From positions 1-50,075 of the forward strand of contig NZ_QFZK01000024.1 of the NCBI RefSeq assembly GCF_003415675.1: DNA of 50,075 bases. Direction: 5' to 3'. Origin of the DNA: Rhodoferax lacus. Lineage in GTDB: Bacteria; Pseudomonadota; Gammaproteobacteria; Burkholderiales; Burkholderiaceae_C. Every line of letters begins with the position of its first letter. Within the stretch, counting starts at the first letter, position 1. Position numbers and translations under genes: made by a program. Positions 24,856 to 31,857 of this stretch are shown piece by piece. Under the pieces are notes generated by a model. It had not been told where the DNA came from and ran no database searches. It saw nothing but the letters and a program-made list of their open reading frames with translations.

Positions 24856-26364
24856 GTGGCATCCACCATCAATTCAAATATCTCGTCCATGACGGCCCAG
24901 CGCAACCTGAGCACGTCGCAGTCTTCCTTGGCGATGTCGATGCAGCGACTCTCCTCGGGTTTGCGCATCAACAGCGCCAAGGACGATGCCGCAGGCCTGG
25001 CCATTGCCGACCGTATGACCTCCCAGATTCGGGGCACCACACAAGCCGCACGCAATGCCAACGACGGCATCTCGCTGGCGCAGGTGGCGGAAGGGGCACT
25101 CGGCTCTGCGACCACCATCCTGCAGCGGGTACGTGAATTGGCCGTGCAGTCCGCCAACGCCACCAACTCGGCCAGCGACCGTGCCGCACTGAACGCCGAA
25201 GTGGGGCAACTGGCCTCCGAGCTGGACCGCATCTCCAAGACCACCGAGTTCAACGGCCAGAAGCTGCTGGACGGCAGCTTTGGCTCGGCCACCTTCCAGG
25301 TGGGCGCCAATGCCAACCAGACCATTACCGCAACGACGGCCAACTTCAGCACCAGCAAATATGGCAACAACCGTATTGGTTCGGTGGTGGCCGCCACCGC
25401 AGGCGCAACCGGTGACCTGGTGACCGGCTCCACCGCCAATGCCGTGCTGTCCACTGCCGTCGCCAGTGCCACAAGCCGCATTACAGCAGGCACCTTGACC
25501 GTCAACGGCGCCAGCGGCAGCAGCACCGCCATTACCGTGGCAGCCGGAGCCAGTGCCAAGACGGTGGCCGCAGCCGTGAATGCCCAGTCCGGCACCACGG
25601 GTGTCACCGCGACGGCGCGCACCGACATTGACCTGACCGCGTTCACCGCTGCCAGCAGCTACACGATTGCGATCACCTCCGACAACAGCACCGCTGTGAA
25701 TGTGGCCTTTTCAACAGGCCCTGCTGCCGGGAGCACCGCGGACAGCCTGGCTGCTGCGATCACGGCGTTCAACGACAAGACCTCCCAAACCGGCGTGAGC
25801 GCCAAGCTCAACACCGCCGGCACCGGCATCACGCTGTCCAACGCATCGGGCGCCGACATTGTGCTGGTCAACAACGCGGCCACAGGTTCTGTGTCGGCGG
25901 GAGGCGTAGCCATTGCAGCCGGTGTCACAGCCACCATCAACGGTGCGCTGACCCTGGATTCGGACAAGACCTTCGGCGTTGTGGCCACCGGTGGCCAGGC
26001 AGTCGCGGGCACGGGTTACTTCAATGCCGCAACCGCAGGCAGCCAGCTCCAGGCCGCCAACACGCTGGACGTGTCCACCGTGGATTCGGCAACCCGCAGC
26101 CTGTCCACCGTGGACTCGGCCCTGGCCAGCGTCAACGGCCAGCGCGCCAGCTTCGGTGCCCTGCAGTCGCGCTTTGAATCAGCCATCTCCAATCTGCAAA
26201 GCACGGCAGAAAACCTGAGCGCCTCGCGCTCACGCATCCAGGACACCGACTTTGCGCTGGAAACCGCCAACCTGTCGCGCGCCCAGATCCTGCAGCAAGC
26301 CGGCACGGCCATGGTGGCGCAGGCCAACCAGTTGCCACAGCAGGTGCTGCAACTGCTGAAGTAA
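24856..26364 (+). CDS. fliC: Flagellin FliC, copy 2
   Basis: This is the second filament subunit, 502 residues, starting at a GTG with AAAGGAG eight nt upstream. The N-terminal region (LSSGLRINSAKDDAAGLAIADRM) is of the standard flagellin type, and the C-terminus ends in LPQQVLQLLK. Residues 75-190 are almost identical to copy 1, while the first 60 residues and the centre show more change. Two flagellins could form a mixed filament or be used in different conditions. A long inverted repeat follows the gene. Confidence 0.97.
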   Translation: MASTINSNISSMTAQRNLSTSQSSLAMSMQRLSSGLRINSAKDDAAGLAIADRMTSQIRGTTQAARNANDGISLAQVAEGALGSATTILQRVRELAVQSANATNSASDRAALNAEVGQLASELDRISKTTEFNGQKLLDGSFGSATFQVGANANQTITATTANFSTSKYGNNRIGSVVAATAGATGDLVTGSTANAVLSTAVASATSRITAGTLTVNGASGSSTAITVAAGASAKTVAAAVNAQSGTTGVTATARTDIDLTAFTAASSYTIAITSDNSTAVNVAFSTGPAAGSTADSLAAAITAFNDKTSQTGVSAKLNTAGTGITLSNASGADIVLVNNAATGSVSAGGVAIAAGVTATINGALTLDSDKTFGVVATGGQAVAGTGYFNAATAGSQLQAANTLDVSTVDSATRSLSTVDSALASVNGQRASFGALQSRFESAISNLQSTAENLSASRSRIQDTDFALETANLSRAQILQQAGTAMVAQANQLPQQVLQLLK

Positions 26365-26688
26365 TCGCTTCGGGGCCCTCAGGCCTCTGACGTACCGCTT
26401 TGCACTGCAAGGCCAACCCTGGGGCTGCGCTCCAGGGTTGGCCTTGCAGTGCTTTGTGCTTGGTGAAACCGCAGCACGCGTATGCAGGCGGGTGCCAGCC
26501 GGAAGTCCACAGCCAGACAGCGCTGTAGGAAGTTCCCTTACACACCTGCGCTGGCGCACTGACATGCGAACCATCCAAACCCTGATTCAAGTTTCTGGCT
26601 CAGGCTTCCAGAATTGCATCCATGGTGAACGGCAAATGAATAGATGCTGTTCACCCCCTACATACATGTTTCACTTCTGGAGCCAGCC
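26365..26688 (+). other. fliC2-flhD intergenic region, no gene
   Basis: The 324-nt region holds the fliC2 3' hairpin (26402-26452), about 170 nt with no recognised element, and then an inverted repeat GGTGAAC/GTTCACC (26624-26630 and 26649-26655) shortly before flhD. The master-regulator promoter should lie here, but no -35/-10 pair is convincing. I see no small ORF worth calling. Confidence 0.7.
26402..26452 (+). terminator. Long perfect hairpin after fliC2, probable terminator
   Basis: The arms 26402-26422 and 26432-26452 are 21-nt perfect reverse complements around a 9-nt loop (GGCTGCGCT). The hairpin begins 38 nt after the fliC2 stop. Only a short TTTGTGCTT follows, so there is no classic U-run. 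It may end transcription, protect the flagellin mRNA 3' end, or both. Confidence 0.7.
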
Positions 26689-27015
26689 ATGACAAACGAA
26701 CAAATTCTTTCTGAAATCCGGGAAGCCAATTTGACCTATCTGATGCTGGCCCAGAACCTGATCCGCCAGGACAAGGCCGAAGCCCTGTTCCGCCTGGGCA
26801 TGTCCGAAGAGTCGGCCACCATGATCGGCGCCCTGTCTCCCGCCCAGATCTTCAAGATTGCCTCCGGCAACATGCTGCTGTGCCGCTTCCGCATGGACGA
26901 TGAAGTGGTCTGGAACCTGCTGACCAACCACACCGCTGCCAAGGTGGACAACGACTCCACCACCCGCCTGCACGCCAGCATCCTGATGGCCGGCCGCTTT
27001 GCCGAAGCCCTGTAA
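26689..27015 (+). CDS. flhD: Flagellar master transcriptional activator subunit FlhD
   Basis: FlhD combines with FlhC to activate class II flagellar promoters. The 108-residue protein shows family features throughout: SEIREANLTYLMLAQNLIRQDKAEALFRLG near the start and then LSPAQIFKIASGNMLLCRFR. The start is the ATG at 26689, with TGGAG upstream; the reading 15 codons longer has no family match. It is the first gene of a two-gene operon with flhC. An inverted repeat lies 34 nt upstream of the start and may be an operator. Confidence 0.97.
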   Translation: MTNEQILSEIREANLTYLMLAQNLIRQDKAEALFRLGMSEESATMIGALSPAQIFKIASGNMLLCRFRMDDEVVWNLLTNHTAAKVDNDSTTRLHASILMAGRFAEAL

Positions 27016-27046
27016 GCCAGACCACCACATATTCCGGAGCAGCACC

Positions 27047-27583
27047 ATGGCCACCAAAAGCGTTTTGAATGATTCCAAGCAAGTCGAGCGGGCTGTGGCC
27101 CTGATCAACCTGGGCGCGCGCCTGCAGGTGCTGGAGAGCGAAACCGACCTGTCCTACGAGCGCCTGTTGCGCCTGTACAAGGAAGTGGCCGGCCGCTCCC
27201 CCAGCAAGGGCCAGCTGCCCTTCTCCACCGAGTGGTTCCTGACCTGGCAGCCCAACATCCACGCCTCGCTGTTCCAGAACACCTACGAGTACCTCACCAA
27301 GGTCAGCGCGCTGGAAGACATTGACGCCATCATGAAGGCCTACAAGCTTTACATGGAGCAGATCGCCGCCTGCGGCGTGGAGCCCCTCTTGTCCATCACC
27401 CGCGCCTGGCGCCTGGTGAAGTTCATTGACAACAACATGCTGTCCATGACCAAGTGCTCCAAGTGCGGCGGCCACTTTGTGTCCGAAGCCTATGAGAACA
27501 GCCGCCACTTCGAATGCGGCCTGTGCTCGCCACCGGCACGCGCTGGCAAAGGTGCCGGTGCGGGCGGCATATTGCTGCATTGA
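27047..27583 (+). CDS. flhC: Flagellar master transcriptional activator subunit FlhC
   Basis: FlhC is the DNA-contacting partner of FlhD. The 178-residue protein holds the zinc-binding cysteines Cys137, Cys140 (CSKC) and Cys157, Cys160 (CGLC), matching the positions known for the E. coli protein. The tail after 165 is Gly/Ala-rich and slightly different. The start is the ATG at 27047, with CGGAG upstream and 31 nt after flhD. Confidence 0.97.
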   Translation: MATKSVLNDSKQVERAVALINLGARLQVLESETDLSYERLLRLYKEVAGRSPSKGQLPFSTEWFLTWQPNIHASLFQNTYEYLTKVSALEDIDAIMKAYKLYMEQIAACGVEPLLSITRAWRLVKFIDNNMLSMTKCSKCGGHFVSEAYENSRHFECGLCSPPARAGKGAGAGGILLH

Positions 27584-27686
27584 ATTCAAGTGCAGGCCCC
27601 GGCAGGACGATATGATGGGTACAGGCCGTCAAAAGCCCCCCATTTAAACCCCTAGGCTCCCGGGCCTCGCTGTCACACTCACGCCT

Positions 27687-28544
27687 ATGTTTGTAATCAT
27701 CGGATGGCTCGTCTGCCTGGCCTGCGTATTCGGCGTGTTCATCATCCACGGCGGAAACATCAGCGTCATCTTGCACGCCCTGCCCTGGGAAATGCTGACC
27801 ATTGGCGGCGCCACGGTAGGCGCCTTCCTGGCCAACAACCAGATGAAGGTGGTCAAGTCCACCCTCAAGGGGCTGGGCGCCTGCTTCAAGGGCAGCAAGT
27901 ACAGCAAGGCGCGCTACATGGACCTGATGGCCCTGATGTTCGACATCCTGCAGAAGGCCCGCAAGGAGGGCCTGATGGCGATCGAGAACGACGTGGAGAA
28001 CCCCCACGAATCGGCCATCTTCAAGAAATACCCCACCGTCGGCCATGACCACCATGTGGTGGAGTTCATCACCGACTACCTGCGCATGATGGTGTCCGGC
28101 AACCTCAACGCCCACGAAATCGAGTCCCTCATGGACAGCGAGATCGAAACCCACCACCATGAAGAACACGCCGCTGTGGCCGCCATCCAGCGCGTTGCCG
28201 GCGGCCTGCCGGCTTTCGGCATTGTGGCCGCCGTGCTGGGCGTGGTGAATACCATGGGCTCGGTGGGCCAGCCCCCGGCCGTGCTGGGCGGCATGATCGG
28301 CTCGGCCCTGGTGGGTACCTTTCTGGGTATTTTGCTGGCCTATGCCTTTGCCGAGCCGCTGGCTGGCCTGCTGGAGCAAAAGGTGGAAGAGTCGGGCAAG
28401 GAGCTGCAATGCATCAAGACCACCCTCCTGGCCAGCATGCAGGGCTACAACCCGTCTACTGCCATCGAATTCGGCCGCAAGGTGCTGTACTCCACCGAGC
28501 GGCCCACGTTTGCCGAGCTCGAAGCCTTCGTGAAGAAGAAGTAA
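27687..28544 (+). CDS. motA: Flagellar motor stator protein MotA
   Basis: MotA and MotB form the proton channel that powers rotation. The 285-residue protein has four membrane segments: two at the N-terminus (about 3-20 and 32-50) and two in the C-terminal half (about 172-192 and 203-222). A large charged cytoplasmic loop lies between the pairs. The AIQRVAGGLPAFGIVAAVLGVV segment with its conserved proline is typical. No ribosome site is obvious before the ATG, although the N-terminus fits the family. It is 103 nt after flhC. Confidence 0.96.
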   Translation: MFVIIGWLVCLACVFGVFIIHGGNISVILHALPWEMLTIGGATVGAFLANNQMKVVKSTLKGLGACFKGSKYSKARYMDLMALMFDILQKARKEGLMAIENDVENPHESAIFKKYPTVGHDHHVVEFITDYLRMMVSGNLNAHEIESLMDSEIETHHHEEHAAVAAIQRVAGGLPAFGIVAAVLGVVNTMGSVGQPPAVLGGMIGSALVGTFLGILLAYAFAEPLAGLLEQKVEESGKELQCIKTTLLASMQGYNPSTAIEFGRKVLYSTERPTFAELEAFVKKK

Positions 28545-28562
28545 GGCCATGGGAGTCTGAGC

Positions 28563-29498
28563 ATGGCAGGGGACGCCAAGAAACTACAGCCGATCATCAT
28601 CAAGCGGGTCAAGAAGGGCGGCCACGCGGTGCATGGTGGCGCCTGGAAGATTGCCTACGCCGACTTCGTGACCGCCATGATGGCGTTCTTTTTGTTGATG
28701 TGGCTCTTGGGCAGCACCTCCGAGGGTGACAAGAAGGGCATCTCCGACTACTTCCAGTCCCCACTGAAGGTGGCCCTGGCAGGCGGAAGCGGCTCGGGCT
28801 CGAGCAACAGCCTGCTCAATGGTGGCGGCAACGACATCAGCCAGAGCGTGGGCCAGACCTCCAGGGCCGATGGCGACGAGAAGCGCGCCAAAAAAGTGGC
28901 CACCGAACAGTTCCGGGCGGCCGAGGTCAAGGCCGACTCGCGTCGCCTCTCGGCCCTGGGTGCCAAGATTGCGATGACCATTTCCAACAACGCCAAGCTT
29001 GCCGAGTTCAGCAAGCAGATCAAGATGGAGCTCACGCCCGACGGTTTGCGGATCCAGATCGTGGATGACCAGAAGCGGCCCATGTTTGACAGCGGCAGTG
29101 CCGACGTCAAATCCTATATGCGCGACATCCTGCGTGAAATCGGCCTGGCCCTGCTGGACGTGGAAAACAAGATCAGTCTGGACGGCCACACCGACCGCCA
29201 GGCCTTTGGCGACCCGGTGCGCGGCTACAGCAATTGGGAGCTGTCTGCCGACCGCGCCAATGCGGCCCGGCGCGAGCTGATGATCGCGGGTATGCCCGAA
29301 GGCAAACTGGCTCGGGTGGTGGGCATGGGCTCCAGCGTGCCTTTTGAGCCCGACAATCCCAACGCCGCCATCAACCGGCGCATCAGCATTCTGGTCATGA
29401 CCAAGGAAGCGCAGGAGCGCTTGCTGGGCCAGAGTGCGCCCGTGGAAGCGGAACCCGAGGCGGTGCCACCCGCTGCGGCGGCGAAAACGACACCATAG
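28563..29498 (+). CDS. motB: Flagellar motor stator protein MotB
   Basis: MotB anchors the stator to peptidoglycan and carries the proton-binding aspartate. In the 311-residue protein the single membrane helix includes Asp34 in IAYADFVTAMMAFFLLMWLL (30-49). The C-terminal OmpA-like domain (about 140-290) has SLDGHTDRQAFG. It lies 18 nt after motA. The tail is Ala/Pro-rich. Confidence 0.97.
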   Translation: MAGDAKKLQPIIIKRVKKGGHAVHGGAWKIAYADFVTAMMAFFLLMWLLGSTSEGDKKGISDYFQSPLKVALAGGSGSGSSNSLLNGGGNDISQSVGQTSRADGDEKRAKKVATEQFRAAEVKADSRRLSALGAKIAMTISNNAKLAEFSKQIKMELTPDGLRIQIVDDQKRPMFDSGSADVKSYMRDILREIGLALLDVENKISLDGHTDRQAFGDPVRGYSNWELSADRANAARRELMIAGMPEGKLARVVGMGSSVPFEPDNPNAAINRRISILVMTKEAQERLLGQSAPVEAEPEAVPPAAAAKTTP

Positions 29499-29517
29499 TG
29501 ACCGAAAATTTCGGTCA
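29499..29517. repeat. Perfect palindrome between motB and cheY2
   Basis: TGACCGAAA and TTTCGGTCA are 9-bp arms around one A, beginning directly after the motB stop codon. The site is 42 nt before the cheY2 start. It could be a protein operator. As an RNA hairpin it would need some arm pairs to open to form a loop, and no T-run follows it, so a terminator is less likely. Confidence 0.6.
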
Positions 29518-29559
29518 TACTAATGATCAACAGAAAAATCGACCTCGAAAGAGCAAGTC

Positions 29560-29949
29560 ATGTCCAAAGAATTACGCTTTTTAATCGTTGATGACTTTTC
29601 CACCATGCGCCGCATCGTGCGCAATCTGCTCAAGGAGAGCGGCTATGCCGACGCAGATGAGGCCGAAGACGGAGTCATTGCCCTGCAAAAGCTTCGCAAC
29701 AGCACCTTTGACTTTGTGGTCAGTGACATCAACATGCCCAATATGAACGGCTTCCAGTTGCTGGGAGAAATCAAGAAGGACGACAAGCTCAAACACCTGC
29801 CGGTGCTGATGGTGACCGCAGAAGCCCGCAAGGAAGACATCGTGATGGCGGCCCAGCAGGGTGCTGCCGGCTACATCGTCAAGCCCTTTACCAAGGCCAC
29901 GCTGGAAGACAAGGTCAACAACATCCTGACCAAAGTTGGGCTGAAGTAA
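29560..29949 (+). CDS. cheY: Chemotaxis response regulator CheY (second copy)
   Basis: This 129-residue single-domain receiver is close to the enterobacterial CheY type: DDFST (11-15), phospho-acceptor Asp56 in VSDINMPNMNG, Thr86 and Lys108 in VKPFTKATLEDK. It is followed after two nt by cheZ, the standard cheYZ pairing, and so is probably the main switch-binding CheY. It is clearly different in sequence from the CheY at 6002-6364. Confidence 0.97.
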   Translation: MSKELRFLIVDDFSTMRRIVRNLLKESGYADADEAEDGVIALQKLRNSTFDFVVSDINMPNMNGFQLLGEIKKDDKLKHLPVLMVTAEARKEDIVMAAQQGAAGYIVKPFTKATLEDKVNNILTKVGLK

Positions 29950-29951
29950 GC

Positions 29952-30596
29952 ATGGCCACGCAGGACTCCACCCCCGTAGATCCTGCATCCGCCTCGGCGG
30001 CGGATGTGCACCAGCAGCTCGGAGCCCTGACACGCCAGCTACACGACTCCCTCAACGGCCTGGGCCTCACCGCCAAGGTGCAGAACTGGGCAGGCGAACT
30101 GCCCGACGCCAAGAGCCGCCTCTCCTACATCGCCCGCCTCACCGGCGAGGCCGCTGAAAAAGTGCTCAACCAGGTCGACCAGGCCAAGGCCCAGCACGAC
30201 TTCATCACCTCAGAGACCCACCGCATAGGCCAGCTCATCGTCAAGGATCCGGTGGCCGCTGTGGCCAAGGGCCATGTGATGAATTTCATTGAAGACGTGG
30301 ACCGCGCCAGCCGCAAGGTCGACGAGAGCCTGACCGCCATCATGATGGCGCAGGACTTCCATGACCTCACCGGCCAGGTGATTGCCAAGGTGGTGAACCT
30401 GGCGGCCACCATCGAAGAGCAACTGGTGCAGCTGCTGATACAGACAGCGCCGCCGGACGCCACCGTCAAAGCCCCCTCCACCCACGAACCCTATGTGCCT
30501 GCACTCGATGGTCCGGTGGTGGATGCCACAGGCAAAGTGGACGTGGTGACCAACCAGTCTGAAGTGGACGATCTGCTCGCCAGCCTGGGGTTCTAG
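29952..30596 (+). CDS. cheZ: CheY-phosphate phosphatase CheZ
   Basis: CheZ dephosphorylates CheY. The 214-residue protein has the long helical hairpin, with the active-site pair Asp138 and Gln142 in MMAQDFHDLTGQVI. It also has the C-terminal CheY-binding peptide ending SEVDDLLASLGF. Both are as in E. coli CheZ. It follows cheY2 by two nt. Confidence 0.97.
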   Translation: MATQDSTPVDPASASAADVHQQLGALTRQLHDSLNGLGLTAKVQNWAGELPDAKSRLSYIARLTGEAAEKVLNQVDQAKAQHDFITSETHRIGQLIVKDPVAAVAKGHVMNFIEDVDRASRKVDESLTAIMMAQDFHDLTGQVIAKVVNLAATIEEQLVQLLIQTAPPDATVKAPSTHEPYVPALDGPVVDATGKVDVVTNQSEVDDLLASLGF

Positions 30597-30604
30597 ACAG
30601 AATT

Positions 30605-30632
30605 GAAAGGGCGACTGAACAGGCCGCCTTTC
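30605..30632 (+). terminator. Possible weak terminator after cheZ
   Basis: GAAAGG(g)CG (30605-30613) can pair with CGCCTTTC (30625-30632) with one bulged base. It starts nine nt after the cheZ stop. There is no T-run afterwards, so termination would be partial at best. Confidence 0.3.
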
Positions 30633-30674
30633 CCCCTGCTATTTAGCCTTTAGAAACGGGAGGGGCTTACGACA

Positions 30675-30704
30675 ATGGTCAGAACTACACAAAGTTCTGA
30701 CCAT
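30675..30704 (+). promoter_or_regulatory. Perfect hairpin covering the flhB start codon
   Basis: ATGGTCAGAAC (30675-30685) and GTTCTGACCAT (30694-30704) form an 11-bp perfect inverted repeat with an 8-nt loop. The second arm includes the first two bases of the flhB ATG (30703-30705). No Shine-Dalgarno sequence is visible there, so the structure could control translation initiation, or the DNA could be an operator. Confidence 0.6.
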
Positions 30705-31857
30705 GGAATCCGGAAGCCAAGACCGCAATTTACCCGCCTCACAGCGCAAGCTCCAAAAAGCGCGCGATGACGGACAGGTAAGCCGCTCCGAAGACCTGAC
30801 CCACCTGGCCGTGCTGGGCGTGGGCTCTGTGGCCATCCTGGTGCTGGCACCGGCCTTCTTTGACCACCTGCGCCTGGACATGATCCGGCAGCTCAGCTTT
30901 GACGGCAGCACCCTGCTAAGCCCCCGCACCCTGTTCCCGCGCCTGAGTGATTCGGTTACCGTGGGGCTGGCCGCCAGCGCCACCCTGGCCGCCATTGTCA
31001 TGACCGCCATCATCATTGCCGCCGTGGCATCCGGCGGCTGGGTCAACAGCCTGACCCCCTTGATGCCCGACTTCAGCCGCCTCAACCCGCTCACCGGTTT
31101 TGCCAACCTGCTGAGCAAAAAGAAAATCATCACCACGGGCAAGATGCTGCTCATCACCGCGGTGATGTTCACCGTGGCCACGCTGTTTTTGCGCAACGGC
31201 CTGGTGCCTATCTCTTCGCTGCTGCTGCAGCCCTCGGCCTCGGCCGTGGCACACCTGGTGCAGTGGATCACCAATGGCCTGGGCCTGATGCTGCTGGTGC
31301 TGCTGCTGGCCGCCCTGGTGGACGTGCCGCTGCAGAAGTTCCTGCACATGGGCGAGATGAAGATGTCGCACCAGGAAGTGAAACAGGAAGGCAAGGAAAG
31401 CGACGGCAATCCGCAGATGAAGCAAAAGCAGCGCCAGCGGCAACGCGAGATGTCGCAAAAGAGCAGCGTCACCGCCGTGCCCAAAGCCGACTTCGTGGTG
31501 ATGAACCCGACCCACTTTGCCGTGGCCATCAAATACGACGAGAAGACCATGGCCGCGCCCCAGGTGATTTCCAAGGGCAGCGACCTGCTGGCCCTGAAGA
31601 TCCGCGACATCGCCAAGAACCACTCCATCCCGGTGCTGCAGTCGCCCATGCTGGCGCGTGCCCTGTATGCCAATGCCGAGCTGGACCGCGACATTCCCTC
31701 AGCCCTGTACACCGCCGTGGCCCAGGTGCTGGCCTATGTGTACCGCCTGCGCGCCGCTCTCAAGGGCGAAGGCCCCATGCCCGACGAAGTGCCACAACCC
31801 TTTGTGCCGCCGGAACTTGATCCCCACTCCAAAACCCTGAAAGCGGTGACCGTATGA
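30703..31857 (+). CDS. flhB: Flagellar export gate switch protein FlhB
   Basis: FlhB is the export-gate protein that changes substrate specificity after hook completion. The 384-residue protein has four membrane segments in the first 210 residues and a charged linker. The self-cleaving NPTH motif is at 268-271. The start is supported by the family-like N-terminus (NLPASQRKLQKARDDGQVSRS). It overlaps flhA by four nt (ATGA). Confidence 0.97.
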   Translation: MESGSQDRNLPASQRKLQKARDDGQVSRSEDLTHLAVLGVGSVAILVLAPAFFDHLRLDMIRQLSFDGSTLLSPRTLFPRLSDSVTVGLAASATLAAIVMTAIIIAAVASGGWVNSLTPLMPDFSRLNPLTGFANLLSKKKIITTGKMLLITAVMFTVATLFLRNGLVPISSLLLQPSASAVAHLVQWITNGLGLMLLVLLLAALVDVPLQKFLHMGEMKMSHQEVKQEGKESDGNPQMKQKQRQRQREMSQKSSVTAVPKADFVVMNPTHFAVAIKYDEKTMAAPQVISKGSDLLALKIRDIAKNHSIPVLQSPMLARALYANAELDRDIPSALYTAVAQVLAYVYRLRAALKGEGPMPDEVPQPFVPPELDPHSKTLKAVTV

